A stretch of DNA of 64,000 nt from Elusimicrobiota bacterium (lineage in GTDB: Bacteria; Elusimicrobiota; Elusimicrobia; Elusimicrobiales; UBA9959): positions 34,149 to 98,148 of the forward strand of contig JAPLKI010000001.1 of the NCBI GenBank assembly GCA_026388155.1, written 5' to 3'. Position 1 is the stretch's first letter, and each line of letters starts with the position of its first letter. Position numbers and translations under genes: made by a program. The notes under the pieces were generated by a model. It was given only the letters and a program-made list of their open reading frames with translations, did not search any database and had not been told where the DNA came from. Shown here one piece after another: positions 8,454-16,749 of this stretch.

Positions 8454-9079
8454 CGTACCGCCTTCAGGAAGTCGGCCTTGTTGTTTGATGCAAGCTGGAG
8501 ATACAGGTTATACTCTTTCTGAACGCCTAGTGTGGAGGTATCGCCGTTGTAGGAATGCCCCGGATACATGGCGGTCGCGGGCGGAAGCGCAGCCAGTTTG
8601 CGCAGGCTTTCATAAAGAGCCTCGGCGCTTGAGCCGGGCAGATCTACCCGCCCGCATTCACCTACAAAAAGCGTGTCTCCGGTAAAAACAGCCGTGTCCG
8701 CCAGATAACACACCGAACCCGGGGTGTGGCCCGGCGTGTGGATAACTTTTATTTTCAAATGCCCAAGTTCAAGCGCGGCGCCGTCTTGCGCGTTATTGAG
8801 ATTTTTAGGCTCCCTCTCAAGCATGAAGATATCCGCCTCGTGCAGGTACACCGGCAGGCCGGGGTGTTTGGACTCCAGGTGAGGAAGCGCGTTTACATGG
8901 TCCGGGTGAGCGTGGGTAAGCAGCGCCATTTTCAGCTCCAGCCCGTTCTTTAAAATCGCGGCTTCTATCTTTTCTCCCTCCCAGGCCGGATCTATAACTG
9001 CGGCGTAGCTGGAGTTCCCATCCCATACAAGGTATGAAAAATTATCCATCGGGCCGACTTTCAGCTGTTCTATTTTCAT
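8450..9079 (-). CDS. Metallo-beta-lactamase fold hydrolase (glyoxalase II-like)
   Basis: 209 residues. The metal ligands lie in THAHPDHV, in HTPGHTPGSVCYL, in FTGDTLFVGECGRVDLPG and in YPGHSY, the pattern of GloB-type thioesterases and persulfide dioxygenase-like proteins. No signal peptide, so cytoplasmic. It probably hydrolyses a thioester or a similar small substrate; which one cannot be deduced. Its TGA overlaps the GTG of the HAD gene, so the two are translationally coupled. Confidence 0.85.
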   Translation of the reverse strand: MKIEQLKVGPMDNFSYLVWDGNSSYAAVIDPAWEGEKIEAAILKNGLELKMALLTHAHPDHVNALPHLESKHPGLPVYLHEADIFMLEREPKNLNNAQDGAALELGHLKIKVIHTPGHTPGSVCYLADTAVFTGDTLFVGECGRVDLPGSSAEALYESLRKLAALPPATAMYPGHSYNGDTSTLGVQKEYNLYLQLASNNKADFLKAVR

Positions 9080-9155
9080 AAATCAGCGGCTAGCGTATAG
9101 AGGTTAGGGTTTAGGGGAGGAGTTCCTTATTCTTTACCCTCAGTCGCGGACAGTA

Positions 9156-9179
9156 GGGGGAACCGCACTGCGGTGCCCC
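9156..9179. repeat. C-family palindrome
   Basis: Imperfect palindrome GGGGGAACCGC, a 2-3 base loop, GCGGTGCCCC. Sister copies are at 26773-26797, 29905-29929 and 52250-52274. Confidence 0.7.
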
Positions 9180-9229
9180 ACTGGGATGGCTGTTCGGGAG
9201 GGGGTGCCGATGTAATGGCCCGCGACAGG

Positions 9230-9274
9230 CCCCGCCCTTTTGGCTCCGATGCAGATCCAAAAGAGCGGGGCAGG
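9230..9274. repeat. D-family palindrome
   Basis: CCCGCCCTTTTGG at the left pairs with CCAAAAGAGCGGGG at the right around a ~12-base loop. It interrupts a B element between GGCC and AGAGTCAC. Copies are at 31359-31400 and 31804-31846, with relatives at 44.66-44.93 kb. Confidence 0.75.
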
Positions 9275-9320
9275 CCAGAGTCACTACGCTAGTCCCTCGC
9301 CTCTAACCTCTGCCCCTGGG

Positions 9321-9611
9321 TCATTTATCCCCATCCTTGGGCGGGGGGAAGCGGTATTCTAGTTCTCCGGTCCTGGCCAGCCCCAGCTCCTTTCTTGCCG
9401 CCTGCTCAATATATGCCCCGTCCTTTACTATTTTAAGGTTTTCCTTAAGTTGTATGCGTTCCAATTTCAGCTCGATTTGGCGGTGTTCAAGACGCCGGTA
9501 TTCCAGGTAATTTTTCACCAGGTTCCTAAGTCCGCGGCTGCTAAGCACGGCCAGAATAATTATCGCGCTGATGATATATTTGAGTTTATTTTTAAATAAA
9601 TGGAGTTTCAT
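9321..9611 (-). CDS. ftsB: FtsB/DivIC-type septum formation initiator
   Basis: 96 residues. A single membrane segment (about residues 9-26) is followed by a heptad coiled coil (about 30-65) and a conserved tail with AARKELGLARTGE. This is the FtsB/DivIC layout: a bitopic division protein that links FtsQ and FtsL in the divisome. It lies immediately downstream of enolase, as ftsB does in many bacteria. FtsQ, FtsA and FtsZ are encoded at 30.8-34.3 kb. Confidence 0.85.
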   Translation of the reverse strand: MKLHLFKNKLKYIISAIIILAVLSSRGLRNLVKNYLEYRRLEHRQIELKLERIQLKENLKIVKDGAYIEQAARKELGLARTGELEYRFPPPKDGDK

Positions 9612-9624
9612 CGGCTAATAAAAA

Positions 9625-9727
9625 GCAGGGGGTTGGAACAGGGTATAGAGGCTAGGGGTTAGGGCAGAGAGTAGAGAATAAGGAACTCCTTCCCTAAACC
9701 CCCAGCCCCTCGCCGCCAGTCTCTGCC
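9625..9727. repeat. Heptad hairpin locus between eno and ftsB
   Basis: The left arm is of GGCTAGGGGTTAGGG type, the apex reads AATAAGGAACTCCTTCC, and the right arm is of CCCAGCCCCTCG type. Confidence 0.7.
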
Positions 9728-9728
9728 T

Positions 9729-11012
9729 TTATTTGAACCTGAATATCATGTCTTTAGCGTATTTCGCCTTTTTGCCCAGTTCTTCCTCTATGCGGATGAG
9801 CTGGTTGTATTTGCACAGGCGCTCCGAGCGGCAGGGGGCGCCTGTTTTAATGGCGCCGGCGTTAGTGGCCACGGCAAGGTCGGCTATGAAAGGATCTTCC
9901 GTCTCGCCGGAGCGGTGGGAAATGACGGTGGCATAGCCGGCTTTATGCGCCTGCTCGATAACATGCACGGTTTCGGTGAGCGAGCCTATCTGATTCAGCT
10001 TTATCAGTATGGCGTTGGCTACGCCCTCCTCTATGCCTTTCTTCAGTCGTTCCGGGTTGGTGACAAAGATGTCGTCGCCCACCACAAGGGCTTTTTTTGC
10101 CAGCTGCTTTGAAAGATATTCCCAGCCTTCCCAATCGTCTTCGGCCAGCGGGTCCTCGTAGGAGATTATAGGGAAGTTCTTTCTCCATTCGGTGTATTTA
10201 GCGGTCAGTTCCTGGTGGTTCAGGTTTGAGCCTTCAAAAACATAGCTGCTGTTCTGGTAGAATTCACTGGCGGCGGAATCAATGCCTATCTGCACTTCTT
10301 TGGTGTTGTAGCCCGCGCCCTTTATGGCTTCCACTATAGTTTCAAGCACCGACTCATGGGTGAATATACGGGGGGCAAAACCGCCCTCGTCGCCGACGGC
10401 AACGGTATAGCCGCCCTTAGCGAGCAGCGCCTTAAGGGTATGATATATTTCCGAGGCCATCATTATAGCGTGAGTGAAGTTCGCGGCGCCGGTCGGCACT
10501 ATCATGAATTCCTGCACGCTTATGCCGGAGTCGGCGTGCTTGCCGCCGTTGATGATGTTAAGCATGGGAGTGGGCAGCAGAAAGTCTTTTTCTTTAAGAC
10601 CGTAGGCTTTTCTTATGTAAGCGTAAAGAGGGAGCTTCGCCGAGGCGGCGGCCGCGCGAGCCAGCGCCATGGAAACGGACAGTATGGCGTTGGCCCCAAG
10701 CTTGGTTTTAGCCTGGGTGCCGTCAAGTTCAAGCATAAGGCCGTCTATCCGTTGCGGGTCGGCTTTTATGCCGGTGATGTCGGGGGCGATGAGCTTGTTC
10801 ACATTGTCCACCGCTTTTACCACGCCCTTCCCCATGTAGCGTTTCCCGCCGTCGCGCATTTCAAGCGCTTCATGCGAGCCGGTGGAGGCCCCGCTTGGCA
10901 CCGCCGCCCGGCCGAAAGCGCCGTTTGACAGGTAAACATCCGCTTCCACCGTTGGGAATCCTCTTGAATCCAGTATTTCTCTGGCCGTGACTTTTTTTAT
11001 TTTAGCGTCCAT
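9729..11012 (-). CDS. eno: Enolase
   Basis: 427 residues, full family length. Begins with the typical KVTAREILDSRGFPTVEADV. The substrate-loop glutamates (MIVPTGAANF region), the magnesium ligands around GDEGGFAP and SYEDPLAEDDW, and the signature ILIKLNQIGSLTET are visible, as is SHRSGETEDPFIAD. It converts 2-phosphoglycerate to phosphoenolpyruvate in glycolysis. ftsB follows after a repeat-filled spacer. Confidence 0.97.
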   Translation of the reverse strand: MDAKIKKVTAREILDSRGFPTVEADVYLSNGAFGRAAVPSGASTGSHEALEMRDGGKRYMGKGVVKAVDNVNKLIAPDITGIKADPQRIDGLMLELDGTQAKTKLGANAILSVSMALARAAAASAKLPLYAYIRKAYGLKEKDFLLPTPMLNIINGGKHADSGISVQEFMIVPTGAANFTHAIMMASEIYHTLKALLAKGGYTVAVGDEGGFAPRIFTHESVLETIVEAIKGAGYNTKEVQIGIDSAASEFYQNSSYVFEGSNLNHQELTAKYTEWRKNFPIISYEDPLAEDDWEGWEYLSKQLAKKALVVGDDIFVTNPERLKKGIEEGVANAILIKLNQIGSLTETVHVIEQAHKAGYATVISHRSGETEDPFIADLAVATNAGAIKTGAPCRSERLCKYNQLIRIEEELGKKAKYAKDMIFRFK

Positions 11013-11147
11013 ATATTTTTATTGTCTCCTAATTTAACCATGTGAATTAAAGGCTCATGCAAATGAATTCAAACCCCTGTAAGTTCCGCGCATATTCGCA
11101 GTATATCCGCATATCCTTTAATTCGTTAGCTATTCGCATGTTTCTTG

Positions 11148-12644
11148 TCAAAATTTCCCGCTGATTATTTTTTTGCCTGATTCAAGCAGGGTTTCCATTT
11201 TTACTCTGGTCTGAGCCTCGGCGTAAACACGCACCAGCGGCTCCGTGCCGGACGGCCGCAGCCCGAGCCAGCTGCCGTCCTTCAGGATGAACTTGAAACC
11301 GTCGGTGTGGTCTATGCGCCAGACCGTGCCCCCGGCAAGCTCGAGCGGCGGGTTGGCTTTCAGCTTTTCCACCAGGCTTTCCATATGTGAGCCGGCGCCA
11401 AGGCGCAGATTCACTCTGGAATTGACGAAAGTCCCCACTTTTTTGTTCAGGTCGGATAAAATGCGCTTTATGGATTTGCCTTCCCAGGCTACCATCTCAG
11501 CCATCAGCAGGCAGGCAAGCAGACCGTCTTTTTCCGGCACATGGTTCATTATGGAAAGTCCGCCGGATTCCTCGCCGCCTATCAGGTACTGGCCGGTGCG
11601 AAGAAGATTTCCTATGTATTTGAAACCGACCGCGGTTTCTCTGACCTCAAGGTTATAATATTTGGCTATGGAATCCACAAAATGGGAAGTCATTACCGAG
11701 CGGGCCACCTTGCCCTTAAGGCCGCGGTTCTTTACCAAATGCTCAAGAGCGAGACCCAGCACAAGGTTAGGGGAAATCCAGGTGCCGTCGCAGTCAATAA
11801 TGCCGAAACGGTCGGCATCGCCGTCACAGGCAAGGCCCAGGTTGCATTTGTTCTTCACCACGGCGGCGCTTAAGGCGGCGAGATTTTCCGCTTCGGTGTC
11901 GGGGGAACGGCCGCCAAAAAGCACATCGCGTTCTTCCCTCAAGCCCAGGGTTTTCGCGCCCAGTTTTTCAAGCATTGGGCGAAGGTAGGTTCTGGCGGCG
12001 CCGTTGACCGAGTCCACCGCCACTTTAAGCCCCGCTTTTTTTATGGCTTTATCGTCAAGCAGCGAGTAGAGCTGTTTGAGATAGTCGGTGTGGAAGTCTT
12101 CTTTTCTTATGATGCCGGCGGACAGTCCCCGCTCAAAGGGCATATACTTCTCCACCTCCGCAAGCGTCAGGGCGCTTATTCTGGCCTCCAGGTCGTTCGT
12201 TATTTCGGGGGTTGCCGGGCCGCCCCAGTAAGGGGTCCATTTAAAGCCGTTGTAATGCGCGGGGTTATGGCTCGCTGTTATCATCACGCCGCCCACGGCT
12301 TTTGTTTTAATCACCAGCCAGGCCACCGCGGGGGTGGGGGCTTCTATATCTGAAATTACCGCGCTTATGTTTTCAGCGGCGAAAACCTCCGCGGTTATTT
12401 TCGCGAAATCCTCGGATAGGTAGCGGGTGTCATAACCGATAATTATATGCGGTGTTTTGGGCGCCGGCCCGGCGGATCTTTCAAGGTTTAAAAGATATTC
12501 CTCGCCCCTGAAGCCGTATTCCCTGCTTTCTTTAATATGCTCGGCCACGGCGTGGGCGACTCTGCGCAGATTCTGTACATTGAATTCATCGGCGATAACG
12601 GCCCGCCAGCCGGAAGTGCCGAATTTGATATTTGTGATTGACAT
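11148..12644 (-). CDS. Phosphoglucomutase/phosphomannomutase family enzyme
   Basis: Alpha-D-phosphohexomutase of 498 residues. The phosphoserine is S125 in TASHNPAHYNG. The metal loop CDGDADRFG has D274, D276 and D278. The sugar-binding GEESGG lies near 356 and the phosphate-binding RPSGTEPLVRVY near 466. It interconverts hexose-1- and hexose-6-phosphates. Glucose versus mannose preference is not obvious. It may supply glucose-1-phosphate for glycogen made with the GH57 branching enzyme at 4.1-5.7 kb. It is transcribed divergently from the secreted protein gene at 12725. Confidence 0.9.
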   Translation of the reverse strand: MSITNIKFGTSGWRAVIADEFNVQNLRRVAHAVAEHIKESREYGFRGEEYLLNLERSAGPAPKTPHIIIGYDTRYLSEDFAKITAEVFAAENISAVISDIEAPTPAVAWLVIKTKAVGGVMITASHNPAHYNGFKWTPYWGGPATPEITNDLEARISALTLAEVEKYMPFERGLSAGIIRKEDFHTDYLKQLYSLLDDKAIKKAGLKVAVDSVNGAARTYLRPMLEKLGAKTLGLREERDVLFGGRSPDTEAENLAALSAAVVKNKCNLGLACDGDADRFGIIDCDGTWISPNLVLGLALEHLVKNRGLKGKVARSVMTSHFVDSIAKYYNLEVRETAVGFKYIGNLLRTGQYLIGGEESGGLSIMNHVPEKDGLLACLLMAEMVAWEGKSIKRILSDLNKKVGTFVNSRVNLRLGAGSHMESLVEKLKANPPLELAGGTVWRIDHTDGFKFILKDGSWLGLRPSGTEPLVRVYAEAQTRVKMETLLESGKKIISGKF

Positions 12645-12724
12645 AGATTGAAATATAGCAAAAAAGGCCGTTTAAAGCAAAAAAACCTTTGGATGCCGTA
12701 ATTTTGTAAAATATAAATTAAATT

Positions 12725-13399
12725 ATGCTGAAACTTTTATTGACACTTTTATTCTTTGAGGTTCCCTTGACAGCGGCCGGTGGCGGCGCCGAAGCAGGAG
12801 TATCCTGGGAGGAGGGCAATCTGTCGGGTTCAGTTCCTGCCGCGCCAGTTGTTTCAGCGTTCACAAGTCCGGGGGGACCGGTCACCAGCCCGGCGCTTAA
12901 ACTGCCATTAAACGGTTATGTATCGGTGTGGTCGCAGGATTGTTCCTCCGGACCTTGCGCTATTCCTTTGCCGCTGGTTAAAAACCGGCCCATCGTTTTT
13001 GAACTGGCGTTGCCTCAGGCCCCCGGGCAGGCACAACCCGGTACCGTGAAGGAAGTTTTTGGTCTTCCGGAGGCGGGGGAATTGCTGCTGACACTAAATT
13101 TTTACGCGGTTTGCCCTTATGCCGCCGCCAAATCTTCAGTCGCGGACAGCGCCATAGGCCCGCGACAGGCCAGTGTCACAGTCGCGGACAGCGCCATAGG
13201 CCCGCGACAGGCCAGTGTCACCGGTACCTGTCCCGCGCTATATTTTCAGGCGCAGGCGGAGCTTGCGGGGGCTGCGGGCGCATTTTGCGCCGCCGCTTTT
13301 AATGAAAAAGATTTCTTTCCTTTTCCGGTGCTGATGTGCGGCGGGAGTAAAACACGCGGAGTAAGGTTTGGAATAACGCTGCACAGAGCTAAACTGTAG
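12725..13399 (+). CDS. Predicted secreted protein of unknown function with in-frame B repeats
   Basis: 224 residues with an N-terminal signal peptide (LLLTLLFFEVPLTAAGG). I do not recognise a domain. The rest is beta-rich with four or more cysteines, compatible with a periplasmic or surface protein. Residues from about 139 to 166 are two identical 14-residue repeats (VADSAIGPRQASVT) encoded by two exact 42-bp copies of the B palindrome at 13138-13221. The following O-methyltransferase starts 14 bases after its stop. Confidence 0.6.
   Translation: MLKLLLTLLFFEVPLTAAGGGAEAGVSWEEGNLSGSVPAAPVVSAFTSPGGPVTSPALKLPLNGYVSVWSQDCSSGPCAIPLPLVKNRPIVFELALPQAPGQAQPGTVKEVFGLPEAGELLLTLNFYAVCPYAAAKSSVADSAIGPRQASVTVADSAIGPRQASVTGTCPALYFQAQAELAGAAGAFCAAAFNEKDFFPFPVLMCGGSKTRGVRFGITLHRAKL
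13138..13221. repeat. Tandem pair of B-family palindromes, in frame
   Basis: Two identical 42-bp units, each beginning AGTCGCGGACAGCGCC and ending GACAGGCCAGTGTCAC. Each contains the inverted pair GTCGCGG and CCGCGAC. 42 bp is exactly 14 codons, so the reading frame is kept. Confidence 0.9.
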
Positions 13400-13413
13400 A
13401 AACCGCTTTTCAA

Positions 13414-14091
13414 ATGGACAATAAAAAAAGAGACATTTTCTCGAAAGAATATCATACCCCGGAAACGCTGGCCTATCTGAGCAGATTAAGCGGAGCCGAT
13501 GAAGGTAATGGCGCCAAAGCCCTTGAGGCGATGGGGAAAGCCGGCTTTGGCGGATTAGCCGTCCCGGTATGGGAGGGGCGGATACTTGAAACGCTGGTGC
13601 GCGCCTCAAGCGTGAAAAAAGCCGTGGAAATAGGCGCGCTTGGCGGCTATGCGGCGCATTGGATAGCGCGCGGCATGCCGGAGGGCGCGCGGCTCTACAG
13701 CCTTGAAGCTGATCCCGCGCTGGTTTCCATCGCCAAAGAAACGCTTGAAATTTCGGGGCTTGCAAAAAAAGTCACCGTGCTTGAGGGTGAGCCGCTTGAA
13801 AGCCTGAAGACCCTTTCAAAACTCGCCCCTTTTGATTTCTGTTTTATAAGCGCCGGTTCTAACCATCCCGCGTGTCTGCGCTGGGCGGCGGCCAATCTGC
13901 GCCCCGGCGGGCTTGTGGCCGTAGACGGGGTTTTTTTCAAGGGTAAACTTTGCCCTGAGTGCGGTGAACACGCTGAAAATACCGGGGCAAGGGCCATGCG
14001 CGAGTTTTTTCATGTGCTTTTTGACACCGACCGTTTTTCCGCGGCTTCAATACTGCCGACCGATGAGGGCCTGGCTCTGGGAGTCAAATAA
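13414..14091 (+). CDS. SAM-dependent O-methyltransferase (family 3)
   Basis: 225 residues. The SAM-binding motif I is VEIGALGGYAAHW and motif II is LYSLEADPALVSIAKE. FISAGSNHPACLRWAAANLRPGGLVAVDGV is where caffeoyl-CoA/catechol O-methyltransferases have their catalytic metal site, but the usual D-x-DK metal residues are replaced by SAGSNH. That makes the acceptor uncertain. Cytoplasmic. It is part of a plus-strand run with the flanking secreted protein and lipoprotein genes. Confidence 0.8.
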   Translation: MDNKKRDIFSKEYHTPETLAYLSRLSGADEGNGAKALEAMGKAGFGGLAVPVWEGRILETLVRASSVKKAVEIGALGGYAAHWIARGMPEGARLYSLEADPALVSIAKETLEISGLAKKVTVLEGEPLESLKTLSKLAPFDFCFISAGSNHPACLRWAAANLRPGGLVAVDGVFFKGKLCPECGEHAENTGARAMREFFHVLFDTDRFSAASILPTDEGLALGVK

Positions 14092-14103
14092 GAAGGGGAA
14101 AAT

Positions 14104-15282
14104 ATGAAAAAAAACGCCCTGCTGATGAGTTTGCTGTTTATCGCGGCTTGTTCCGCCAAACCCGAGGAACGGCCCGCCATCGCCCAAAAAGAAAAGCCGG
14201 CGCCGGTTTTGGAACTGAAAAAACTTATAAATTCTAATTTGAAAGAGTTAAGCGACTGGCGCGACCTGAAAGGTAAAGCGGTGGTTCTTGAATTCTGGGC
14301 CAGTTGGTGCGAGCCCTGCGTGGATAACATACCGCATATAAACGGGCTGGCTGAAAAATTCCGCGGTAAGCCGGTGGTTTTTATCTCGGTTACGGACGAA
14401 TCAGAAACCGTTGTGCGCGGCTTTATGAAGGAACACGAGATGAAAGGCTGGATCGCGCCTGAAGCGCCGGCTTCCGTTTTTAAGAGCTTCAGGGTTTATG
14501 GGCGTCCGCATACGGTGCTTATTGATAAAACGTCAAAAGTGGCCGCTTTTACCTATCCAAGCGAGGTCACTGAAAACACCATTGAGTCTCTTCTTGAGGG
14601 GAAAATAACGCTTCACTCGGACGCGCCGGCTGTGGAAGACAGCACCTCCGCCGCCAAGCCTCTGGCTGAATTTTATATAGCGCGTTCCGCGAAAAAGAGC
14701 GGCCGGGCCAGTTACGGGCCGGCTTCCATTTCCGCTTCCGCGATGCCGTTTTTTTTCATTCTCCAGCACGTTTTTAAATCCGCGGATAAGATAGAGCCTG
14801 ACAAAGAAACAGCGGATATCGCCGGCGCTCATTATGATGTGCGCGTGAGCCTGCCTTTAGAGAACGGCAAGGACTATAAAGACTTTTTCTCGCGCGGGCT
14901 TGAAGACGCGCTGGGACTGAAACTTACGCTTATTAAAAAGAAGGCGGAGGTTTATATCCTTAAAAAAACCCCCGGAGGAATAAAGGGTTTTGCGAAAACC
15001 GGCGAAGGAACGGCGCCTAATGCTTCAGAGGAGGGGAATGTTTTTACCGTAACAGGTTTTGGCCTTGATGTCTTATGCCAGGCCTTGAAAGAGCGGCTGG
15101 ATACCCCGGTGGTGGACGAAACCGGAGTTAATGCCGGATACTCTTACGGTTTTGATTTTAAGAGCGGCGACTTTAAGACGATAAACGCCGAGCTCCCCGT
15201 TCAACTGGGGCTGCGCCTTGAAAAAGGTTTCCGAAAAATAAATGTTCTGGAAGTAAGAAAGAAAATGCAAAATGTAAAGTGA
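14104..15282 (+). CDS. Lipoprotein with TlpA-like thioredoxin domain and C-terminal DUF3738
   Basis: 392 residues. Lipoprotein signal with lipobox IAAC (C16). The thioredoxin/TlpA domain spans about 35-170, with catalytic WCEPC (C69, C72) and a cis-proline region YGRPHTVLID. The C-terminal half ends in LDTPVVDETGVNAGYSYGFDF and LGLRLEKG, the pattern of DUF3738, which is abundant in Acidobacteria. It probably acts in the periplasm in disulfide or redox chemistry; the DUF3738 role is unknown. The last residues (RKKMQNVK) fall in AAAATGC heptads. Confidence 0.8.
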   Translation: MKKNALLMSLLFIAACSAKPEERPAIAQKEKPAPVLELKKLINSNLKELSDWRDLKGKAVVLEFWASWCEPCVDNIPHINGLAEKFRGKPVVFISVTDESETVVRGFMKEHEMKGWIAPEAPASVFKSFRVYGRPHTVLIDKTSKVAAFTYPSEVTENTIESLLEGKITLHSDAPAVEDSTSAAKPLAEFYIARSAKKSGRASYGPASISASAMPFFFILQHVFKSADKIEPDKETADIAGAHYDVRVSLPLENGKDYKDFFSRGLEDALGLKLTLIKKKAEVYILKKTPGGIKGFAKTGEGTAPNASEEGNVFTVTGFGLDVLCQALKERLDTPVVDETGVNAGYSYGFDFKSGDFKTINAELPVQLGLRLEKGFRKINVLEVRKKMQNVK

Positions 15283-15295
15283 AAAATGCAAAATG
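15261..15295. repeat. Five heptads (AAAATGC-type) spanning a gene junction
   Basis: Five 7-bp units of CAAAATG type cover the end of the DUF3738 gene and the apparent beginning of the next gene. They supply both the stop context and a possibly spurious ATG. Confidence 0.8.
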
Positions 15296-15323
15296 GGACA
15301 ACAGGCGGCGATTAGGAAAAAAA

Positions 15324-15752
15324 GTGAGAAAAATTTCCTCAAAACCCACGGTTTACCTTATAGACGGCTCAAATTTCTCTCGGAGTTCCTGGGCAGCCCA
15401 GGAGGGAGTGAACTCCGACGCGCTGGAAGCCGAGTTCCTGCATTGGCTTGGCGAAGTTGCGCGCACGGAGCCTTTAAAGGCTTCGTGTTTCAGGGTCGTT
15501 TTTGACGGGGGATTCAGATCTACCGGCGGTTCAGCCGGGCCGTCCATAAACGTCTATTTCTCAGATGAGGGAAAGGCGGACGATATCCTTCTTGAACGGG
15601 CCTATTTTCTGAGCATGGAAGGCACAAGAGCCGTTATTGTCACCTCCGACAGCGGGATACGGGATAAAGCGGCCTTGGACGGAATTAAAAGCCTGCCCTG
15701 CGACTCTTTTTTCCGCCTCTGCGAAAATGAACTGAAAAAAGGCGACAGGTAG
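15324..15752 (+). CDS. YacP-like NYN-domain ribonuclease
   Basis: About 142 residues from the GTG at 15324. An ATG at 15279 is in frame, but it lies inside heptad repeats and its extra 15 residues look non-conserved. The PIN/NYN metal site is visible: YLIDGSN, VVFDGG, SDEGKADDILLER and VTSDSGIRD. Rae1/YacP homologues cleave mRNA associated with ribosomes. This protein probably has RNase activity in the cytoplasm. The RNA target is unknown. Confidence 0.75.
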   Translation: MRKISSKPTVYLIDGSNFSRSSWAAQEGVNSDALEAEFLHWLGEVARTEPLKASCFRVVFDGGFRSTGGSAGPSINVYFSDEGKADDILLERAYFLSMEGTRAVIVTSDSGIRDKAALDGIKSLPCDSFFRLCENELKKGDR

Positions 15753-15859
15753 TTCCCTGCGGCGCAGGAACGATTGAGGATTCAAGAGTGCGGATTGAAG
15801 AGCGGTTTGTCCGCTTCAGATAGGACAGGATGGAAAAATGGTAAAATTAGCGGCAAAGA

Positions 15860-15939
15860 GCCCGGGTGCTGTAACTGGTAGCCAGAGCTGACTTAAAATC
15901 AGCTGGAGTTCTCTCCGTGCGGGTTCGCCCACCAGCGCG
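15860..15939 (+). pseudogene. Truncated tRNA-Leu(UAA)-like sequence
   Basis: It has an acceptor-like GCCCGGG, a leucine-type D arm (GTAACTGGTAG), a perfect anticodon stem GCTGA/TCAGC around CTTAAAA (anticodon UAA) and a long variable arm. After the T-loop TTCG the sequence no longer pairs with the T stem, and the 3' acceptor strand is missing. It is probably a degenerate duplicate of the tRNA that follows 38 bases downstream. Confidence 0.65.
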
Positions 15940-15977
15940 GCGGGCGTCCGCTGAGGTAGCGGGCGAGTCTTTTGTAA

Positions 15978-16061
15978 GGGCTTGTGGCGGAACTGGTAGA
16001 CGCGACGGACTTAAAATCCGTTGGCCGCAAGGCCGTGTGGGTTCGAGTCCCACCATGCCCA
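15978..16061 (+). tRNA. tRNA-Leu(UAA)
   Basis: 84 nt class II tRNA. Acceptor GGGCTTG pairs with CATGCCC with one U-U mismatch. The D arm is AACTGGTAGA, anticodon stem ACGGA/TCCGT with loop CTTAAAA, long variable arm GGCCGCAAGGCC, T arm GTGGG TTCGAGT CCCAC. CCA is not encoded. Confidence 0.95.
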
Positions 16062-16122
16062 TTTGTATAAGTTTAAATTGCGAACTGATTTTTAAAAAAA
16101 TGCAAAATTAGGAGCGAGTAAT

Positions 16123-16749
16123 ATGGGATTTTCACCTGAAGGGGTCAAATTAGTAATAACCGGCATCGTAGTGGCGGCGGTCGGAGGAATAATTTCGGTC
16201 TGGTCGAGGTGGCTGGGCGTGCCGGCCCTTCTGCTGGGGCTTGTTTTTTCGGCTTTTTCGGCTTATTTTTTCCGGGACCCGGAGCGCGATAAGGTTTTTG
16301 CTCCGGGTGAGATCGCCTGCCCTGCCGACGGCACGGTGTTAAGCGTGGGCGTGGAAGAGAATCCCGATGTGACAGTGGTGCGTATTTTCCTTTCCATCTT
16401 CAATGTCCATATACAGCGCGCCCCCGCGGATGCAAAAGTGGAAAGCGTGAAATATTCAAAAGGCAGTTTTGCCATCGCGTATAAGCCTGAAGCCGCTAAG
16501 AACGAGAGGAACCTGATGTGGTTTTCAGATCCATCGGGCCGTAAATTCGCCGTGGAGCAGCTAACCGGTTCAATAGCCCGCAGGATAGCCTGCTATGTCC
16601 GCGAGGGACAGGAAGTGAAAACTTCACAGAAAATAGGCATGATATATTTCGGGTCACAGGTGGCCGTTTACCTTCCGAACACCGCCCGGGTGCTTGTTAA
16701 ACCGGGAGACAAGGTGGCCGGCGGCGAAACTATATTGGGACTTTGGTAG
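16123..16749 (+). CDS. psd: Phosphatidylserine decarboxylase proenzyme (short form)
   Basis: 208 residues with two N-terminal membrane segments. It decarboxylates phosphatidylserine to phosphatidylethanolamine at the inner membrane. Blocks RDPERD, CPADGTV and SIFNVHIQRAP are typical of the short PSD class. The self-cleavage site is G177-S178 in MIYFGSQVAVYLP, where S178 would become the pyruvoyl group. The residue after GS is Q, where R or S is more common. pssA follows, so the pathway CDP-diacylglycerol to PS to PE is complete. Confidence 0.9.
   Translation: MGFSPEGVKLVITGIVVAAVGGIISVWSRWLGVPALLLGLVFSAFSAYFFRDPERDKVFAPGEIACPADGTVLSVGVEENPDVTVVRIFLSIFNVHIQRAPADAKVESVKYSKGSFAIAYKPEAAKNERNLMWFSDPSGRKFAVEQLTGSIARRIACYVREGQEVKTSQKIGMIYFGSQVAVYLPNTARVLVKPGDKVAGGETILGLW

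Larger units (their letters stand above)
9083..9320. repeat. Composite nested repeat: heptad hairpin containing B, C and D palindromes
   Basis: The outer arms are heptad type: GGCTAGCGTATAGAGG at the left, and a complementary CTACGCTAG plus CCTCTAACCTC at 9294-9313. The apex GGAGTTCCTTATTC is near 9118. A split B palindrome (9141-9294) sits inside, interrupted by a C palindrome (9156-9179) and a D palindrome (9230-9274). No gene is visible here. Confidence 0.75.

Noticed and set aside
15847..16062. 71-residue minus-strand frame
   Set aside because: It is the antisense of the two tRNA-Leu sequences.
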